From the NCBI GenBank assembly GCA_036337945.1, contig JAYZDF010000131.1, positions 1 through 39,488 on the forward strand: 39,488 bases of DNA, in the 5' to 3' direction. Of this stretch, positions 11,101-17,843 are shown piece by piece (the first letter of the stretch is position 1; the number at the start of each line of letters is the position of its first letter). The DNA comes from JAYZDF01 sp036337945. GTDB taxonomy: Bacteria > Myxococcota > Kuafuiibacteriia > Kuafuiibacteriales > Kuafuiibacteriaceae. The notes below the pieces were generated by a model that had not been told where the DNA came from, ran no database searches, and saw only the letters and a list, made by a program, of their open reading frames with translations. The translations under genes were made by a program, and so were the position numbers.

Positions 11101-14100
11101 ACGTAAGTGTTGAATGCTCAGGAAACGCAAACGATATTGGCTTTGGCCAAGTTGTAAGAATGTTCCCAGGCGCTACAAGCATGTATGATTCTGCTGTTGT
11201 TGGTTTCGTTAATACCCCAGTGGCGAGTGATGATTACGACCAAAATCCTACGATTCGCGCATACACTGAAGACGTTGGGACTCGTACCCCGATCACTGAA
11301 TGGTTTCAGCCTGCTAGCAATGTGAGTTGTTCGAGTCACGCCGATTGTGGGACCGATGAAGTTTGCGATGCGGGTCGCTGTGCTGCTCATCCTGAACCTT
11401 CGCGTTTTATTCTCGGGAACAATCCAATTATTTGGGTGGCCACAGATGATGCTGGAAACGAAGGCATTGATAACAGCACGGTCATTGTAAGAGACACTAT
11501 TCCTCCGGAAGTCGTTGGTGGACCAGATCTTGTTCGCCAAGCATCAAACCCGGCGGGTACTCCACTGCAAGTCAATCCGCAAAGGGCAGTCGACATTTGT
11601 GATAATGATCTCGATATTGACGGTGCACCGCCCACCTTCCAACTTGGAAATACTACGGTAAACTTCACAGTGCGCGACAATGCTGGGAACGTGGGTAGAG
11701 CGAGCCGTAACGTAATCATCGTTGATACCACAGGGCCGACCTTTGAAGGTACTCCACCTTTACCGGAAACCACGATTGCCCATAACGATACTCCTGAAAC
11801 AACATTACCTGGATGCTTTCAATTCATACCGCCGACGCCTACTGTTTCTGATAACGGTTATCCAGAAAATGAGCTCACTGTTGAGTTGTCAGGAACTCCA
11901 GACTGCTGGAACTTAGGATCCAACGGAGAAAATCAAAGCTATACAGTGACGTGGACTGCGAGAGATCCCGCCGGTAACGAAACGGTACAAACACAAGTAT
12001 TCAATGTTGTTCGCGGTACAATCGATGTAATCCACAGAAGTAGTACATCTCGAAATGAAGAAATCGTCGCGGGCAAATTCTACAACGCAGCCGTAACCAC
12101 GGTTTTCGACCTTTGCGCGGGTAACGGGATGTTCGAACTACCAGAGATTCGTCCCGCACCTGATCTTCCAATTCAGGACCTGGGAGCGCCATCCGGACCA
12201 GGCTTAGGCGGATGCAATCGATACAGTGCGACATTTACACGTGAGGGAAATTTCGCAAACATCCTTGTGCTCGCCCTCGATACCAGTGGAGGCATCGGTT
12301 CTGGAACGATTCCAGGTTTTGGTATCGACCTGACAGGTCCGGTGATCTTATCGCCGATTCTTGACCAGACTGATGTGGTCCTTACGGATCCCGCGACATA
12401 TCCGTACAGTTTTAACGGTGAGCTACTCGATCTCAGCCGAATTATTGCCGCTGACGGTGCTTGGGAGCCAACGGCGCTCTCTAGCGCAGTAGATTTTGCT
12501 GGTCGCCAGCAGGACGCTGAAGTTGTAACAATTCCGTTTGACGCAGCGGCAACCGGTCTTGGGAATACACTATCTGTCGAAGCATGGGTTAGACCTGGCC
12601 AACAAAACGCTGGAACTATCCTATCGAAAGCCTTAGCAAACAATGAAAGCAGCTTTAGTCTTGTAATCAGAGATGGACACGTCGACTTTAGCCTAACTAC
12701 TGATCAGCGATCACGTGTGGTGACCTCAGAGAATATCGTACCGCCGTTCGCAGCAGCGAATGCAGGATGGCATCATATAGCTGGCGTCTATACTGGCAAG
12801 TCGCTTCGACTTTATATCGACGCGAATCCTATCGCACAAAAGAGTCTCGCGGGGCCCGTTGCGCTGGATAACTCGCCTATTCAAATCGGTCCTGGTCAAT
12901 TCAATGGCTCGGTATCAAATGTGGTGTTCAATAAGGATGCTGTAAACTCAGAGGACCTTCGCAATCGTTATCGAGGCGGAGTTGGCCGCGCACTTGTGCC
13001 CACCGCAAACACATTCGGCCTTTACCGATTTAATCGTAACGGACAAATTGTCGAAGATAGCTCAGGAAAAAATAATCACGGGCAATTGGGAACCGATAAT
13101 ACTCAAGAAAATAATGAGCCGGAGAAGGTTGCGCTTACTCAACCACTTAACAATGCAAGCAGCGGCATGGATAGAACCGAAGTGTGGCTCGTTCCTGACC
13201 CTTCTCAATCGGCGACCAGCTCAATCGCTATTATTGTGGAGCAAACACCAGTGACCGGTACACCTTTGGCTTACGGGCAGCGACTTCATGGCGGATTGGT
13301 CTGCGGCGGGTCGAGCCTGTGTAGCCAAGGCAAGGACATTCTTGAAATTGAACGAATTCGCAGCTGGAATAATGTGGGAGACAGTCCTTATCGGTTAGCA
13401 GTGCACGCAGTCGACGCTGCAGGTAATCGAACTATCAAAGAAATTGGACTACGCACTCAAACTTACGAGACCGGTTTACGGTCGGTCATTGCGCAAATGG
13501 ATAACTTTGCTAATGACCCTACATCAAACGTGCCAACAGAACTCCAAGATGCTCAGGTCGAGTTAAGAGTAGCTCTCTCTTACGCAGAACAAACTCGACC
13601 GTATGACGATGGTTCGTATCTAAGAAATCACAGGGCAATTCAAAAAGCGGTTGATGCTGCCAGTATGGAAGATGGCCTCGAAGATTATCCTGCTCGACTT
13701 GCACGAGGGATGTTTGCGGACATTCGCCGTTATCATACTGAGTTGAACTCAATTGTCGCTGTTCGTGACCAACCCATTTTCGACAGAGCAAGTGAACTTC
13801 TCGAAGAAGCCTCGTTTGACGCCAGGATTGGGAGATGGATGCAAGTGGGGAATACGGCACGAGAAGCGTACGACGAGATTGCACTGCTTCACGCCGACTT
13901 CGTCCAACTGCGGTCACGCTGGCTTGAAGTTCGATCAGATTGGAACCAAGCGATGCAAAATCTTGCAACTAATCCTGGATATCCTCTGGAATCAGGCGTT
14001 CGACGTAACCCACAGAGGCTCCTCGGCGTCATTCGAATGATCACAGAGACCAGAAATGTCCTAAAAAATATTGTTCACAATGAAATCTCGCTCAGCTTGT

Positions 14101-14756
14101 CGAACCCATTCACAACCCAAAGGCGCTCACTCGAAGAGATCATGGACGTGATCGACAAAGGTTCTTCCTCAGATCCGGACGAACAAGGTGATTTGATTTC
14201 GATTTCAGATGTTGCGGTCACGGATGCGTGTCTAGATGTCTTAGCGGACCCCAACGGCCGACTTGCCGATGATGTTTTTGCACGATGCTACTTACGACTG
14301 AACGATATGGCGCAAAACTTAGGCAACATCTCTGAGGCACTGGTTCATACGCACCGCTGGCGTGCAGCCATGGCTTTGGCTCTTTTCAACATGCTAGAAG
14401 TAACGATGTATGCATCCGATACCGGCCTACCTTGGGTTACTTCCAACGCCGCAATCGGAACAAATCCACCGCTTGTGCTTCCAGACGCCGAAGCCGCGAA
14501 CGTTCCAGGAACGACACCCTTGTCAACGGTTGATCGACCCGACGGTGCTCTGGCGAATGCCTACCAAAAATATAACCAAGCAGTGGCACTACTTGATGCC
14601 GGCGATGTAGACGGAACGTTCAATCTATTTGTCCAAGAGCGATGTCTGTTGCTTAAGCTTTACAATCGGTATTACTCGACCAGTAACCTACTTCAGAACG
14701 TCGCTGATCCCAAAGAGATGCCTATCGACCCGGTTACTGTTGGCTGTTCGAACTAG
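2190..14756 (+). CDS. Giant secreted modular protein: nine SSNGFxxF modules, PKD/Ig repeats, three LamG-like domains
   Basis: About 4,188 residues. A Sec signal peptide is clear at the N-terminus (MFSRKVIAQLLLAFAIHVF, then a likely cut after SYA). I prefer the ATG at 2190 because it gives a normal signal peptide; an ATG at 2154 adds 12 residues and neither has a good Shine-Dalgarno. Domain order by nucleotide: modules R1-R6 (2277-5808), then three blocks of PKD-like, Ig-like and module (5814-9108), a fibronectin-III-like stretch, LamG-like 1 (about 9396-9925), LamG-like 2 (about 10272-10750), a short Cys motif DCGTDEVCDAGRC (near 11343), HYR-like domains (about 11470-12010), LamG-like 3 (about 12483-12980) and a helical C-terminal region (about 13460-14756). 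No C-terminal sorting motif, anchor helix or protease domain is visible. The domain types suggest an extracellular adhesin or surface-layer component; that role is inference. Confidence 0.9.
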   Translation: MFSRKVIAQLLLAFAIHVFPFSTSYAQDSGGPDLAGYAWETIVHRMDTLSSGATGVSLGNDEVSNALPIGFTFPFYGRNYTQFYISSNGFITFLANQNHGCCSGPVLPQAGNPNGLIAGYWEDLNPSAGGQIKYEMLGSAPSRRMVVHFIDVPHNSNAATANFQIVLFEGRGDFEIRHQNSASNGGDHVIGYENDVGQDGLTIRNGDISLTNQSFRITANSNSDGPDTYGYSWTEVQGTPDTAINAHQLILGDDSVSSAVDIGFPFTFYGEEFSQLYVSSNGFVSFVSNQGNGCCNGRPFPNTANPDAIIAGYWGDLNPSAGGSIWYKLQGNAPNRKFILEFVNVPQAGGSYPVSFSVVLHEGRGNFEIQHRSCVARNDRAYYSTGFQNRDGSSGLSIRFGNFSSQGKIFRVDAPVGNSNNGGPDSYGYTWEQTAGNFNRIDAATGAIPVVLQDDQVTDAIGIGFGFTYYGVEYENVYISSNGFLSFLPNQPNGCCRGVVSPDTSGPNGIISGYWSDLNPSGGGTIDYQVLGNAPNREFVVQFNQIPHSGSNSIALVSFQIVLFENGSHFEIRFDNATSDGTVHSTGFENETGNYGLPIRQGNYNLQQITFRVTAPTAGGGPDAFGYRWFPIPTNSEDISNTNSLTLGDDSISDPLPLGFTFRYYGEEYSALRVGSNGFITFLDNQNQGCCSGVEFPNANSPDGLIAAYWEDLNPQAGGNIWYAERGNAPNRRFIVHFDQVPHSSNSGNPSSDLASFQIVLFEDGNNFEIRLLDVQSDGGTHATGFEDNLGQVGLTIQHGNYSVQQRSYRIIAPVQDAGGPDNFGYRWSATQFAYDDIQTSNGSGITLADDQISGAIPIGFPFSFYGDTKNQVYVSSNGFLSFDPTASAACCQRLGAPDSTLPNDIIAGFWGDLDPSAGGNIRYQTLGSTPNRQFVVQYTDIPHARSANTASFQIVLFEGSNDFEIRHLDCAHDGSSHVTGFEDAQGSNGLTIRQGTFDSQNTSWRIRAPAGATGGPDSVGYRWVVANHSFEDISNTNRITVTDDGMSSSINIGFDFVYYRRLYSRVFASPNGFISFLANQSGGCCAGRQSPDINNPNAVIAAYWEDLSPPTGGTLWHDTRGTAPNRRFIVQWQDVAHFGGGNEVTMQIVLYEGRGDFEIRIVNAPSDGGTHATGFENHLGTVGLPIAQGNFSLANRSYRVLAPEPNSAGGPYSTAEGQDIRLEGFCLGCTSYAWDFDGDGVFDDANGHNPVYSAAAVDGLAAQTISMRGCVTTNNCMDLTTTVLVTNVAPTITSSPPLFAGENQVYSYDAEASDPAGSLDDLSWTLVRGPPGMTINRVTGVVSYTGSIGNYPIIIRVSDDDGGQSEQSYNLQVISRGPDQEGYVWEKRPHSFATPPSSATSLTLTDELISDAVSLGFSFPFYGVDYTTARISSNGFITFAANQSTGCCSGQEFPAASDPNALIAGFWEDLDPSRGGSVKYHTDGSAPNRRFYVSFENVQHAGGGNPVTFQIVLHESTGDFEIRHQSCPSDGGNHSTGFEDPTGAQGLSIGYGNFSSYSQTWYITAPDNSGAGGPYAVAEGGTVTLNGSCNRNVCSSLDWDLDNNGQFNDAVGATPVFLADGYDGPSQRTIRLRACRQPTDCSTYMSTISIRNANPEFVSNPPTVVGRGEALSYRAVATDPARTGDPIVYELIAGPSGMQIETTGRLSWIANTTNTTESVTIRARDDDGGQIDQTFTINIEDRGPDDFGYSWSPTNHAWEDIEQTGANAVPRGDNRVGSAIPIGFTFRYYGAGYTDAYVSTNGFLTFLSGQSQGCCSGRRLPNTGSPNAIIAGYWEDLDYRSRGSIRYETLGTAPNRRFIVQFSDVPHRRHLNQTVTMQIVLFERSNNIELRYQDAQSDGGNHATGLENVNGRDGLTIRYGDYSLTNTTFRIDAPQENSAGGPYYVAEGGSITLFGQCSACNTFNWDFDNDLNFDDAVGATPTFDAGSLDGPIVGKKIALRACEPSGACTVLESTVDISNLRPTIISQPNTTVAAGDPYIYRAVATDPANNNGQEGDPITWSLIRGPNGMNIHPSRGFLVWNNTTGFDGPQRVQIRATDGDGGRHDQTFWLNVVNRGPDNFGYTWEEVFFSWEDISSSGTRLNLGGNSVSSAIPIGFDFLYYGRDFSTTRVASNGFLSFLSGQGSGCCSGASFPNTNNPNAVIAGYWVDLEPRRGTVHYQTLGSAPNRRFIVQYSDVPHRGPNTHPATFQIVLFEGKGDFEIRHRLITRDTGITRAGSTGFENHNGTDGLVIRRGNITSRDTAWKVFAPTTPEITTAEFTPVAQPERVDFTVAAATPSQWTIQLRHVPRTGRCEDETGTLIAHRVYTTRTSTNSTIGGLAQDTRYCWYAKASSRAQVSAERGVRIDGLNEYMEVADDASLDFTGSFSMSTWIWIDSYPANGRFVPLIAKSHSSEAQGVYSIQLDSNGQAGLMLSDGNSAAAIRSGWTSPLTVGSWHNITSVYDRLAGTASIYVNGSLATTGNWSETVAVSDRSLTIGQGKWGAYDQYFHGTVDDTALWNRALTGTEIATVYNSGTPPDLQRQSTSSGLVSWWTMGDAPSDDSTADSGRIADLINGQNATPRNMEASDIIVFDASTGGGTTRIESGVLRTPALPQFSFDSPRTDTPTLGAVIITATTTADATAVVQHTSAVPCQPASSAAHFNGNNISTLIGDIVKADQFSIEAWIRPEVPNQSRQILSARDGNIRLSLVDGRFRFEVTTSQGLRQLDSPNRIPEGYDTHFAVTKSPTELRLYINGVRVNNSRHSGLVEGELPRLLDVILGGEANSGFVGLISSLAIYYRAISTTEISRHVSIGPNIELTPLRFLTGNWYFQEADGVQSLYENSGTQLAGVRGRHYGAESVVDSGQFDWENNLAMFSSNPRNHHRYLGGLQQGYFYCYRVVATIDGKQITTSPRSIRTTEDRFPPTITADANVSVECSGNANDIGFGQVVRMFPGATSMYDSAVVGFVNTPVASDDYDQNPTIRAYTEDVGTRTPITEWFQPASNVSCSSHADCGTDEVCDAGRCAAHPEPSRFILGNNPIIWVATDDAGNEGIDNSTVIVRDTIPPEVVGGPDLVRQASNPAGTPLQVNPQRAVDICDNDLDIDGAPPTFQLGNTTVNFTVRDNAGNVGRASRNVIIVDTTGPTFEGTPPLPETTIAHNDTPETTLPGCFQFIPPTPTVSDNGYPENELTVELSGTPDCWNLGSNGENQSYTVTWTARDPAGNETVQTQVFNVVRGTIDVIHRSSTSRNEEIVAGKFYNAAVTTVFDLCAGNGMFELPEIRPAPDLPIQDLGAPSGPGLGGCNRYSATFTREGNFANILVLALDTSGGIGSGTIPGFGIDLTGPVILSPILDQTDVVLTDPATYPYSFNGELLDLSRIIAADGAWEPTALSSAVDFAGRQQDAEVVTIPFDAAATGLGNTLSVEAWVRPGQQNAGTILSKALANNESSFSLVIRDGHVDFSLTTDQRSRVVTSENIVPPFAAANAGWHHIAGVYTGKSLRLYIDANPIAQKSLAGPVALDNSPIQIGPGQFNGSVSNVVFNKDAVNSEDLRNRYRGGVGRALVPTANTFGLYRFNRNGQIVEDSSGKNNHGQLGTDNTQENNEPEKVALTQPLNNASSGMDRTEVWLVPDPSQSATSSIAIIVEQTPVTGTPLAYGQRLHGGLVCGGSSLCSQGKDILEIERIRSWNNVGDSPYRLAVHAVDAAGNRTIKEIGLRTQTYETGLRSVIAQMDNFANDPTSNVPTELQDAQVELRVALSYAEQTRPYDDGSYLRNHRAIQKAVDAASMEDGLEDYPARLARGMFADIRRYHTELNSIVAVRDQPIFDRASELLEEASFDARIGRWMQVGNTAREAYDEIALLHADFVQLRSRWLEVRSDWNQAMQNLATNPGYPLESGVRRNPQRLLGVIRMITETRNVLKNIVHNEISLSLSNPFTTQRRSLEEIMDVIDKGSSSDPDEQGDLISISDVAVTDACLDVLADPNGRLADDVFARCYLRLNDMAQNLGNISEALVHTHRWRAAMALALFNMLEVTMYASDTGLPWVTSNAAIGTNPPLVLPDAEAANVPGTTPLSTVDRPDGALANAYQKYNQAVALLDAGDVDGTFNLFVQERCLLLKLYNRYYSTSNLLQNVADPKEMPIDPVTVGCSN
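2277..5808 (+). repeat. Six tandem ~590-600 bp coding repeats (modules R1-R6)
   Basis: Six uninterrupted modules begin near 2277, 2862, 3456, 4050, 4647 and 5235, a period of about 585-597 bases (~196 residues). Each follows the same plan: GPDxxGYxW, then a GDDxxSxxxxIGFxFxxYG strand pair, SSNGFxxF, an adjacent cysteine pair (GCCxG in most), IIAGYWEDLNPxxGG, APNRRFIVQF, VLFEGxxDFEIR and a closing FRxxAP. The module resembles the nidogen-like or 'SSNG' beta-sandwich segments seen in bacterial extracellular proteins; that relationship is inferred. DNA identity between copies is low, so this is an old protein-level duplication rather than recent DNA repeats. Confidence 0.85.
5814..9108 (+). repeat. 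Three ~1.1 kb super-repeats: PKD-like + Ig-like + SSNGF module (R7-R9)
   Basis: Starting near 5814, 6903 and 8007 the same three-domain block recurs with a period of about 1,090-1,105 bases. Each block has an AGGPYxxAEG PKD-like domain with a WDFDxDxxFDDAxG acidic loop. An Ig-like/cadherin-like domain follows (PxxxSxPP start, RGPxGM core, DDGGQxDQ end; near 6051, 7146 and 8247). Module R7, R8 or R9 closes the block (near 6321, 7419 and 8538). The acidic loops look like calcium-binding turns. The block has been duplicated as a unit, unlike R1-R6, which lack PKD and Ig spacers. Confidence 0.8.
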
Positions 14757-14765
14757 CATCGCCTT

Positions 14766-15251
14766 CTAAAAAATTGCGTCTAAATCTTCAAGTAACGATA
14801 TGTAGCCCACAGTTCCAACCACGAGGAAACCGGTCACCAGTAACAGTCTGACGGCAATCCTGTTGCCGCTTGTCACCTTTGATTCTGTTTTGTTGCTGTC
14901 TGCCGCAAGTCTGCGCTTATTCTCGAGACGAATCTGCTGCGAGATGGGGTATAGTTCTACACATCGACCCTGCCCCTCATTGATGACACAAGTCGCATAC
15001 GGTCCACAGTCTAGCTCCCGTTCACACGTTTGAACCCACTTTTGAGAGGTAACAGGCTTTCGAACCCCCGAGTTTAAAAGTGTTTTTTGTGGGGATATCG
15101 TGGTGGTATTGATCCTGGAGTTTGTTTCAATATTTTGTGCAAAGCTAATTCTTGGAGAGAACGTTAATGTGAAGACAGCTACCGCAGCAAGGAGAATGAT
15201 TGTCTGATGAATAATGATATTTGATACGTTGGATAAAGGACTCTCTTTCAT
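14766..15251 (-). CDS. Small membrane-anchored protein with one DCGxxxxC motif
   Basis: A 161-residue protein that I cannot assign to a named family. It has an N-terminal hydrophobic signal or anchor (IILLAAVAVFTLTF, likely cut near SFA-Q) and a polar middle with one short Cys motif (C-x4-DCG-x4-C, ending GRCV). A second hydrophobic segment near the C-terminus (LLLVTGFLVVGTVGYISLL) would leave most of the chain outside the cytoplasmic membrane. The Cys motif resembles the one in the giant protein encoded head-on next door, only 9 bases separating the two stop codons. The ATG at 15251 is preferred over an upstream TTG at 15281; no good ribosome binding site is visible. A link to the giant protein is conjecture. 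Confidence 0.65.
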   Translation of the reverse strand: MKESPLSNVSNIIIHQTIILLAAVAVFTLTFSPRISFAQNIETNSRINTTTISPQKTLLNSGVRKPVTSQKWVQTCERELDCGPYATCVINEGQGRCVELYPISQQIRLENKRRLAADSNKTESKVTSGNRIAVRLLLVTGFLVVGTVGYISLLEDLDAIF

Positions 15252-15363
15252 GGCTGCATAGTTGTGCAAACCTTGTTCCAAGTGACTTATGACCTGAACT
15301 CAATTAGTTAGAAACTCGAACGGTGAAAAAGGTTTCGCAGAACCAGCGTCACAACGAAAATAC

Positions 15364-15381
15364 TGAGAAATTTATTTCTCA
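15364..15381. repeat. Short perfect inverted repeat (8-bp arms)
   Basis: TGAGAAAT and ATTTCTCA flank a two-base spacer. It lies 38 bases past the stop of the gene at 15419-16309 and 113 bases before the start at 15251. It could be an operator. It could also be a weak AT-rich terminator for the upstream minus-strand gene, although no strong T-run follows on that strand. Confidence 0.35.
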
Positions 15382-15396
15382 TGTTTTGGATCACAG

Positions 15397-15412
15397 TGTG
15401 ACGATAATCACC
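15397..15412 (-). promoter_or_regulatory. CRP/FNR-family-like operator palindrome
   Basis: The sequence reads TGTGA, six bases (CGATAA), then TCACC. It matches 9 of 10 positions of the classical CRP half-site pair TGTGA-N6-TCACA. It lies in the intergenic gap about 146 bases upstream of the start of the small membrane protein at 15251, just after the stop codon at 15419. A regulator of the CRP/FNR superfamily is not encoded in the window. The match is striking but a single site can arise by chance. Confidence 0.4.
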
Positions 15413-15418
15413 TGATTC

Positions 15419-16309
15419 TTATCGCTCACCATCGACAATCTTGATGGCTGTTTTTGGGTTAGCAACATCTGCGGGGTCATGAAAAATAGCGGCCGACACA
15501 GAAACAGACACCGCTTTAGAATCTTCGGCCAAGCAAAGGTGAACGTAGTTATCTGGGTCATCATCCGCAAGCATGACGGGTTGAACTCTGCGACCGTTAT
15601 CGAGGAGGACCGTGACCCCTTGTCTCTGAGCTTCTCCCAAGTCTGCGCCGTTGGGGCCAGACACTCCGCCCTCCCAGATCGTTTGGATGACCTGTTTTGT
15701 ATTTTTTGGACATTCGTCTTGAAGGCCCGGCGTCTTTGGATCAAATCGCTCGGCCATAATGAGTCTTGGTCCAGCACCAGAAAGTGGCCGGACCTTTTCA
15801 ATTCGCAAGCCCAAGAGACTGCGGCCGTGTATATCTAATAGAGGACCCACGACCTGTACCGCTCGCGGAGGCAACAACTTTGTTCCAAAATCTCCGGCGA
15901 GTAATACCGTTCGGCGTTCCAATTGTTCCATCGCCGGTCTCAAAGTTGCACATTTCGGTGTAACCTTTTTTCCGGAGGCAGTCTCGACGACAAACTTTTC
16001 GGACGACAAAGATTCGTTGTCCAGCTGCACCGAGAAGGTGACCGGCATACCGTCTTTTCCTTGAACCCAAGATAAACAAGGGACTGAAGCTATAAATGGA
16101 AGCTCATCAAGACCGTGATAAGCAGCAAGTATTGTTGGGGGCGGTAATTTCTTTGGGTTGATTGTGCTCGTTACCGTTGTTGAAGATCGTTTTTCGTTTT
16201 GAGTATAGATTCGCGATGTTATCTTGGAAGATCTTGACGATTGACCACATGAAAAAGACGAAGATAAGCTGAGCGTTGTCAAAACTGCCGTCGCGAGTCG
16301 GCCTAACAT
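15419..16309 (-). CDS. Unrecognised exported protein, possible lipoprotein
   Basis: A 296-residue protein of unknown family. The first 20 residues form a hydrophobic signal (MLGRLATAVLTTLSL) followed by SSFSC; the cysteine at about position 21 could be lipidated, but the residues before it are not a canonical lipobox. A Ser/Thr-rich linker (about 25-50) leads into a beta-rich region with scattered cysteines. The terminal part (VSVSVSAAIFHD) looks like a beta-sandwich strand. The ATG at 16309 has GGAG 12 bases upstream, slightly distant. It lies downstream of the terminator that closes the DUF1501 operon, so it probably has its own promoter in 16310-16395. I do not assign a function. Confidence 0.7.
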   Translation of the reverse strand: MLGRLATAVLTTLSLSSSFSCGQSSRSSKITSRIYTQNEKRSSTTVTSTINPKKLPPPTILAAYHGLDELPFIASVPCLSWVQGKDGMPVTFSVQLDNESLSSEKFVVETASGKKVTPKCATLRPAMEQLERRTVLLAGDFGTKLLPPRAVQVVGPLLDIHGRSLLGLRIEKVRPLSGAGPRLIMAERFDPKTPGLQDECPKNTKQVIQTIWEGGVSGPNGADLGEAQRQGVTVLLDNGRRVQPVMLADDDPDNYVHLCLAEDSKAVSVSVSAAIFHDPADVANPKTAIKIVDGER

Positions 16310-16395
16310 ATTTTCATATTACTCCAGCTGAAGGTGAAACTCAGCTTGCACGCCGTATTTGTGATTTGACCTAGAGCTTATTTTGCACCCTAAAC

Positions 16396-16435
16396 AAAAA
16401 AAGCCGTTCGCCTAACTGAGGTGAACGGCTTTTTT
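16396..16435 (-). terminator. Rho-independent terminator of the DUF1501 operon (potentially bidirectional)
   Basis: A 10-bp stem, GCCGTTCGCC (16403-16412) with GGTGAACGGC (16420-16429), has one G-U pair and a 7-base loop. It is flanked by seven A's on the left and six T's on the right, so a U-tract forms on either strand. It lies 20 bases past the stop codon of the DUF1501 gene at 16456, fitting termination of the leftward operon. Confidence 0.9.
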
Positions 16436-16455
16436 GGTAGAAAGTCTATTCGCGA

Positions 16456-17829
16456 CTAACTTTTGAACATGGCTTCGATGGGGCCTACGCCTAGTTCGGC
16501 ATCATCTCTCTGAAAGCCAGCGTGATAGAAAAGCGTTTGGTAGATGTGATCTGGTTTAGGCACAACTCCGTTCTCGTAATCAATCTCACCGGTCTTCAAG
16601 TTCATTGGCTGTGGACGTAAACCGACATCGGAAGCACGTCCATAAATGCCAGGTTTGAGACCGCCTCCCAAAAGCATACATGCATTCGTAATATGATGAT
16701 CACGACCCATGTTGCCATTAAGTAATGGCGTCCGGCTAAATTCGCTGAATGCCACAATTACCGTATGGTCCAACCAGGTTTCACCTGTTTCTTTGTACTC
16801 TTTCGAGGCCAATTCATCGGCGAGGTCAGCAATGACATTGAAGCCTTCTTGCTGCCGAGGGCCCTGGCTTCCGATCCATGCCGCACCACCATGGGTATCC
16901 AGTCCGCCTGTTACAGACATACTAACTACGCGACTCACTCCACCGGTAATTGCCTGAGCAGCAAGTGCACCGCGAGCACGACCCCCGCCCATGCCCATAT
17001 TATTTCCGCCTAAGCGAAATCGGTCACGAAGCGCCTCCATCTCTGGCGTATCAGCTGAGAAGTCGAATCTACGGGCTAATGAACCGGAAGCAATTTCACG
17101 AGCACTTTGTCGTGAAATTTCTGCTGTCTGGAGGGTCGGCGACCCTTTGGCGTATTCGCATTGTGATTGCCGATTTAGAAATCGATTAAGAATCGATCGT
17201 TGCGCCATCTCAATGTCTCCACCTGCGGGCTCAAGCGAGGTCAACAAGTCATCGACTTGGTTCGCTGCAAAACCAGTAGCATACGTCGGTTGATCGACGT
17301 TGAACGTAGGAACGTTCAGTGCGAGGTTTGGAATAATTTCTTTGTGACCCCACTCTGCCGCAAGCCAGGTTGCGCCAGATGAGCCTTCAGCCATGTTGCC
17401 CATGGGCTGTCGGCCAGTCAAAAATCGATTACGCCCTACTCCGTGGCTCACCGTTTCCATACTCATGCCGCGAACAACCGCCATTTGGTCCGAGTAGTTT
17501 TGCAGACGTCCAATATAAGGACCGAAGTCCGTTCCGAATGGAGTTCGGATCACATTACGGTTCCCGGGTAAAAATTCATAGCCGGCCTGGATCCGTGTCT
17601 GCCGCATATTGGCGCTACCGAACTGAACAGGGTCGCGCGGGTCCAATCCTAATAAAATGTCCCAGCCGCCACCAAAGTAGCAGAACACATAATAAGTATC
17701 GGATTCTTCACGTTGCGCAGCATGCGCGAGTTGATCGTGCCGTCCTAGACCACTAAAGGCGGTTAGTGCACCTCCAGCCGCTAGAGCGCCTCTCAAGAAA
17801 TTTCTGCGATCACATCTTAGCTTTGTCAT
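16456..17829 (-). CDS. Tat-exported DUF1501 family protein
   Basis: A 457-residue protein with a twin-arginine signal (DRRNFLRG at about 7-14, hydrophobic AAGGALTAFSGLG, then AHA), implying export in a folded state. The body carries DUF1501 hallmarks: FGGGWD near the N-terminus, GLDTHGG near the middle, VVAFSEFSRTP and GRDHH near the C-terminus, and GGGLKPGIYG. DUF1501 proteins belong to the alkaline phosphatase/sulfatase-like superfamily. They are usually encoded beside cytochrome-associated DUF1549/DUF1553 or DUF1800 proteins, as here, and their substrate is not established. The ATG at 17829 is favoured by AGGAG upstream and by the Tat motif; an earlier in-frame start would add 23 unrelated residues. 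It is the last gene of a three-gene operon, 14 bases after the lipoprotein gene, and ends at a strong terminator. Confidence 0.9.
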   Translation of the reverse strand: MTKLRCDRRNFLRGALAAGGALTAFSGLGRHDQLAHAAQREESDTYYVFCYFGGGWDILLGLDPRDPVQFGSANMRQTRIQAGYEFLPGNRNVIRTPFGTDFGPYIGRLQNYSDQMAVVRGMSMETVSHGVGRNRFLTGRQPMGNMAEGSSGATWLAAEWGHKEIIPNLALNVPTFNVDQPTYATGFAANQVDDLLTSLEPAGGDIEMAQRSILNRFLNRQSQCEYAKGSPTLQTAEISRQSAREIASGSLARRFDFSADTPEMEALRDRFRLGGNNMGMGGGRARGALAAQAITGGVSRVVSMSVTGGLDTHGGAAWIGSQGPRQQEGFNVIADLADELASKEYKETGETWLDHTVIVAFSEFSRTPLLNGNMGRDHHITNACMLLGGGLKPGIYGRASDVGLRPQPMNLKTGEIDYENGVVPKPDHIYQTLFYHAGFQRDDAELGVGPIEAMFKS

Positions 17830-17843
17830 CTTTCTTTCTCCTA

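Noticed and set aside
15391..15401. TCACAGTGTGA palindrome as a hairpin terminator
   Set aside because: The spacer is a single base, so it cannot form a stable hairpin, and no T-run follows. It partly coincides with the CRP-like site instead.
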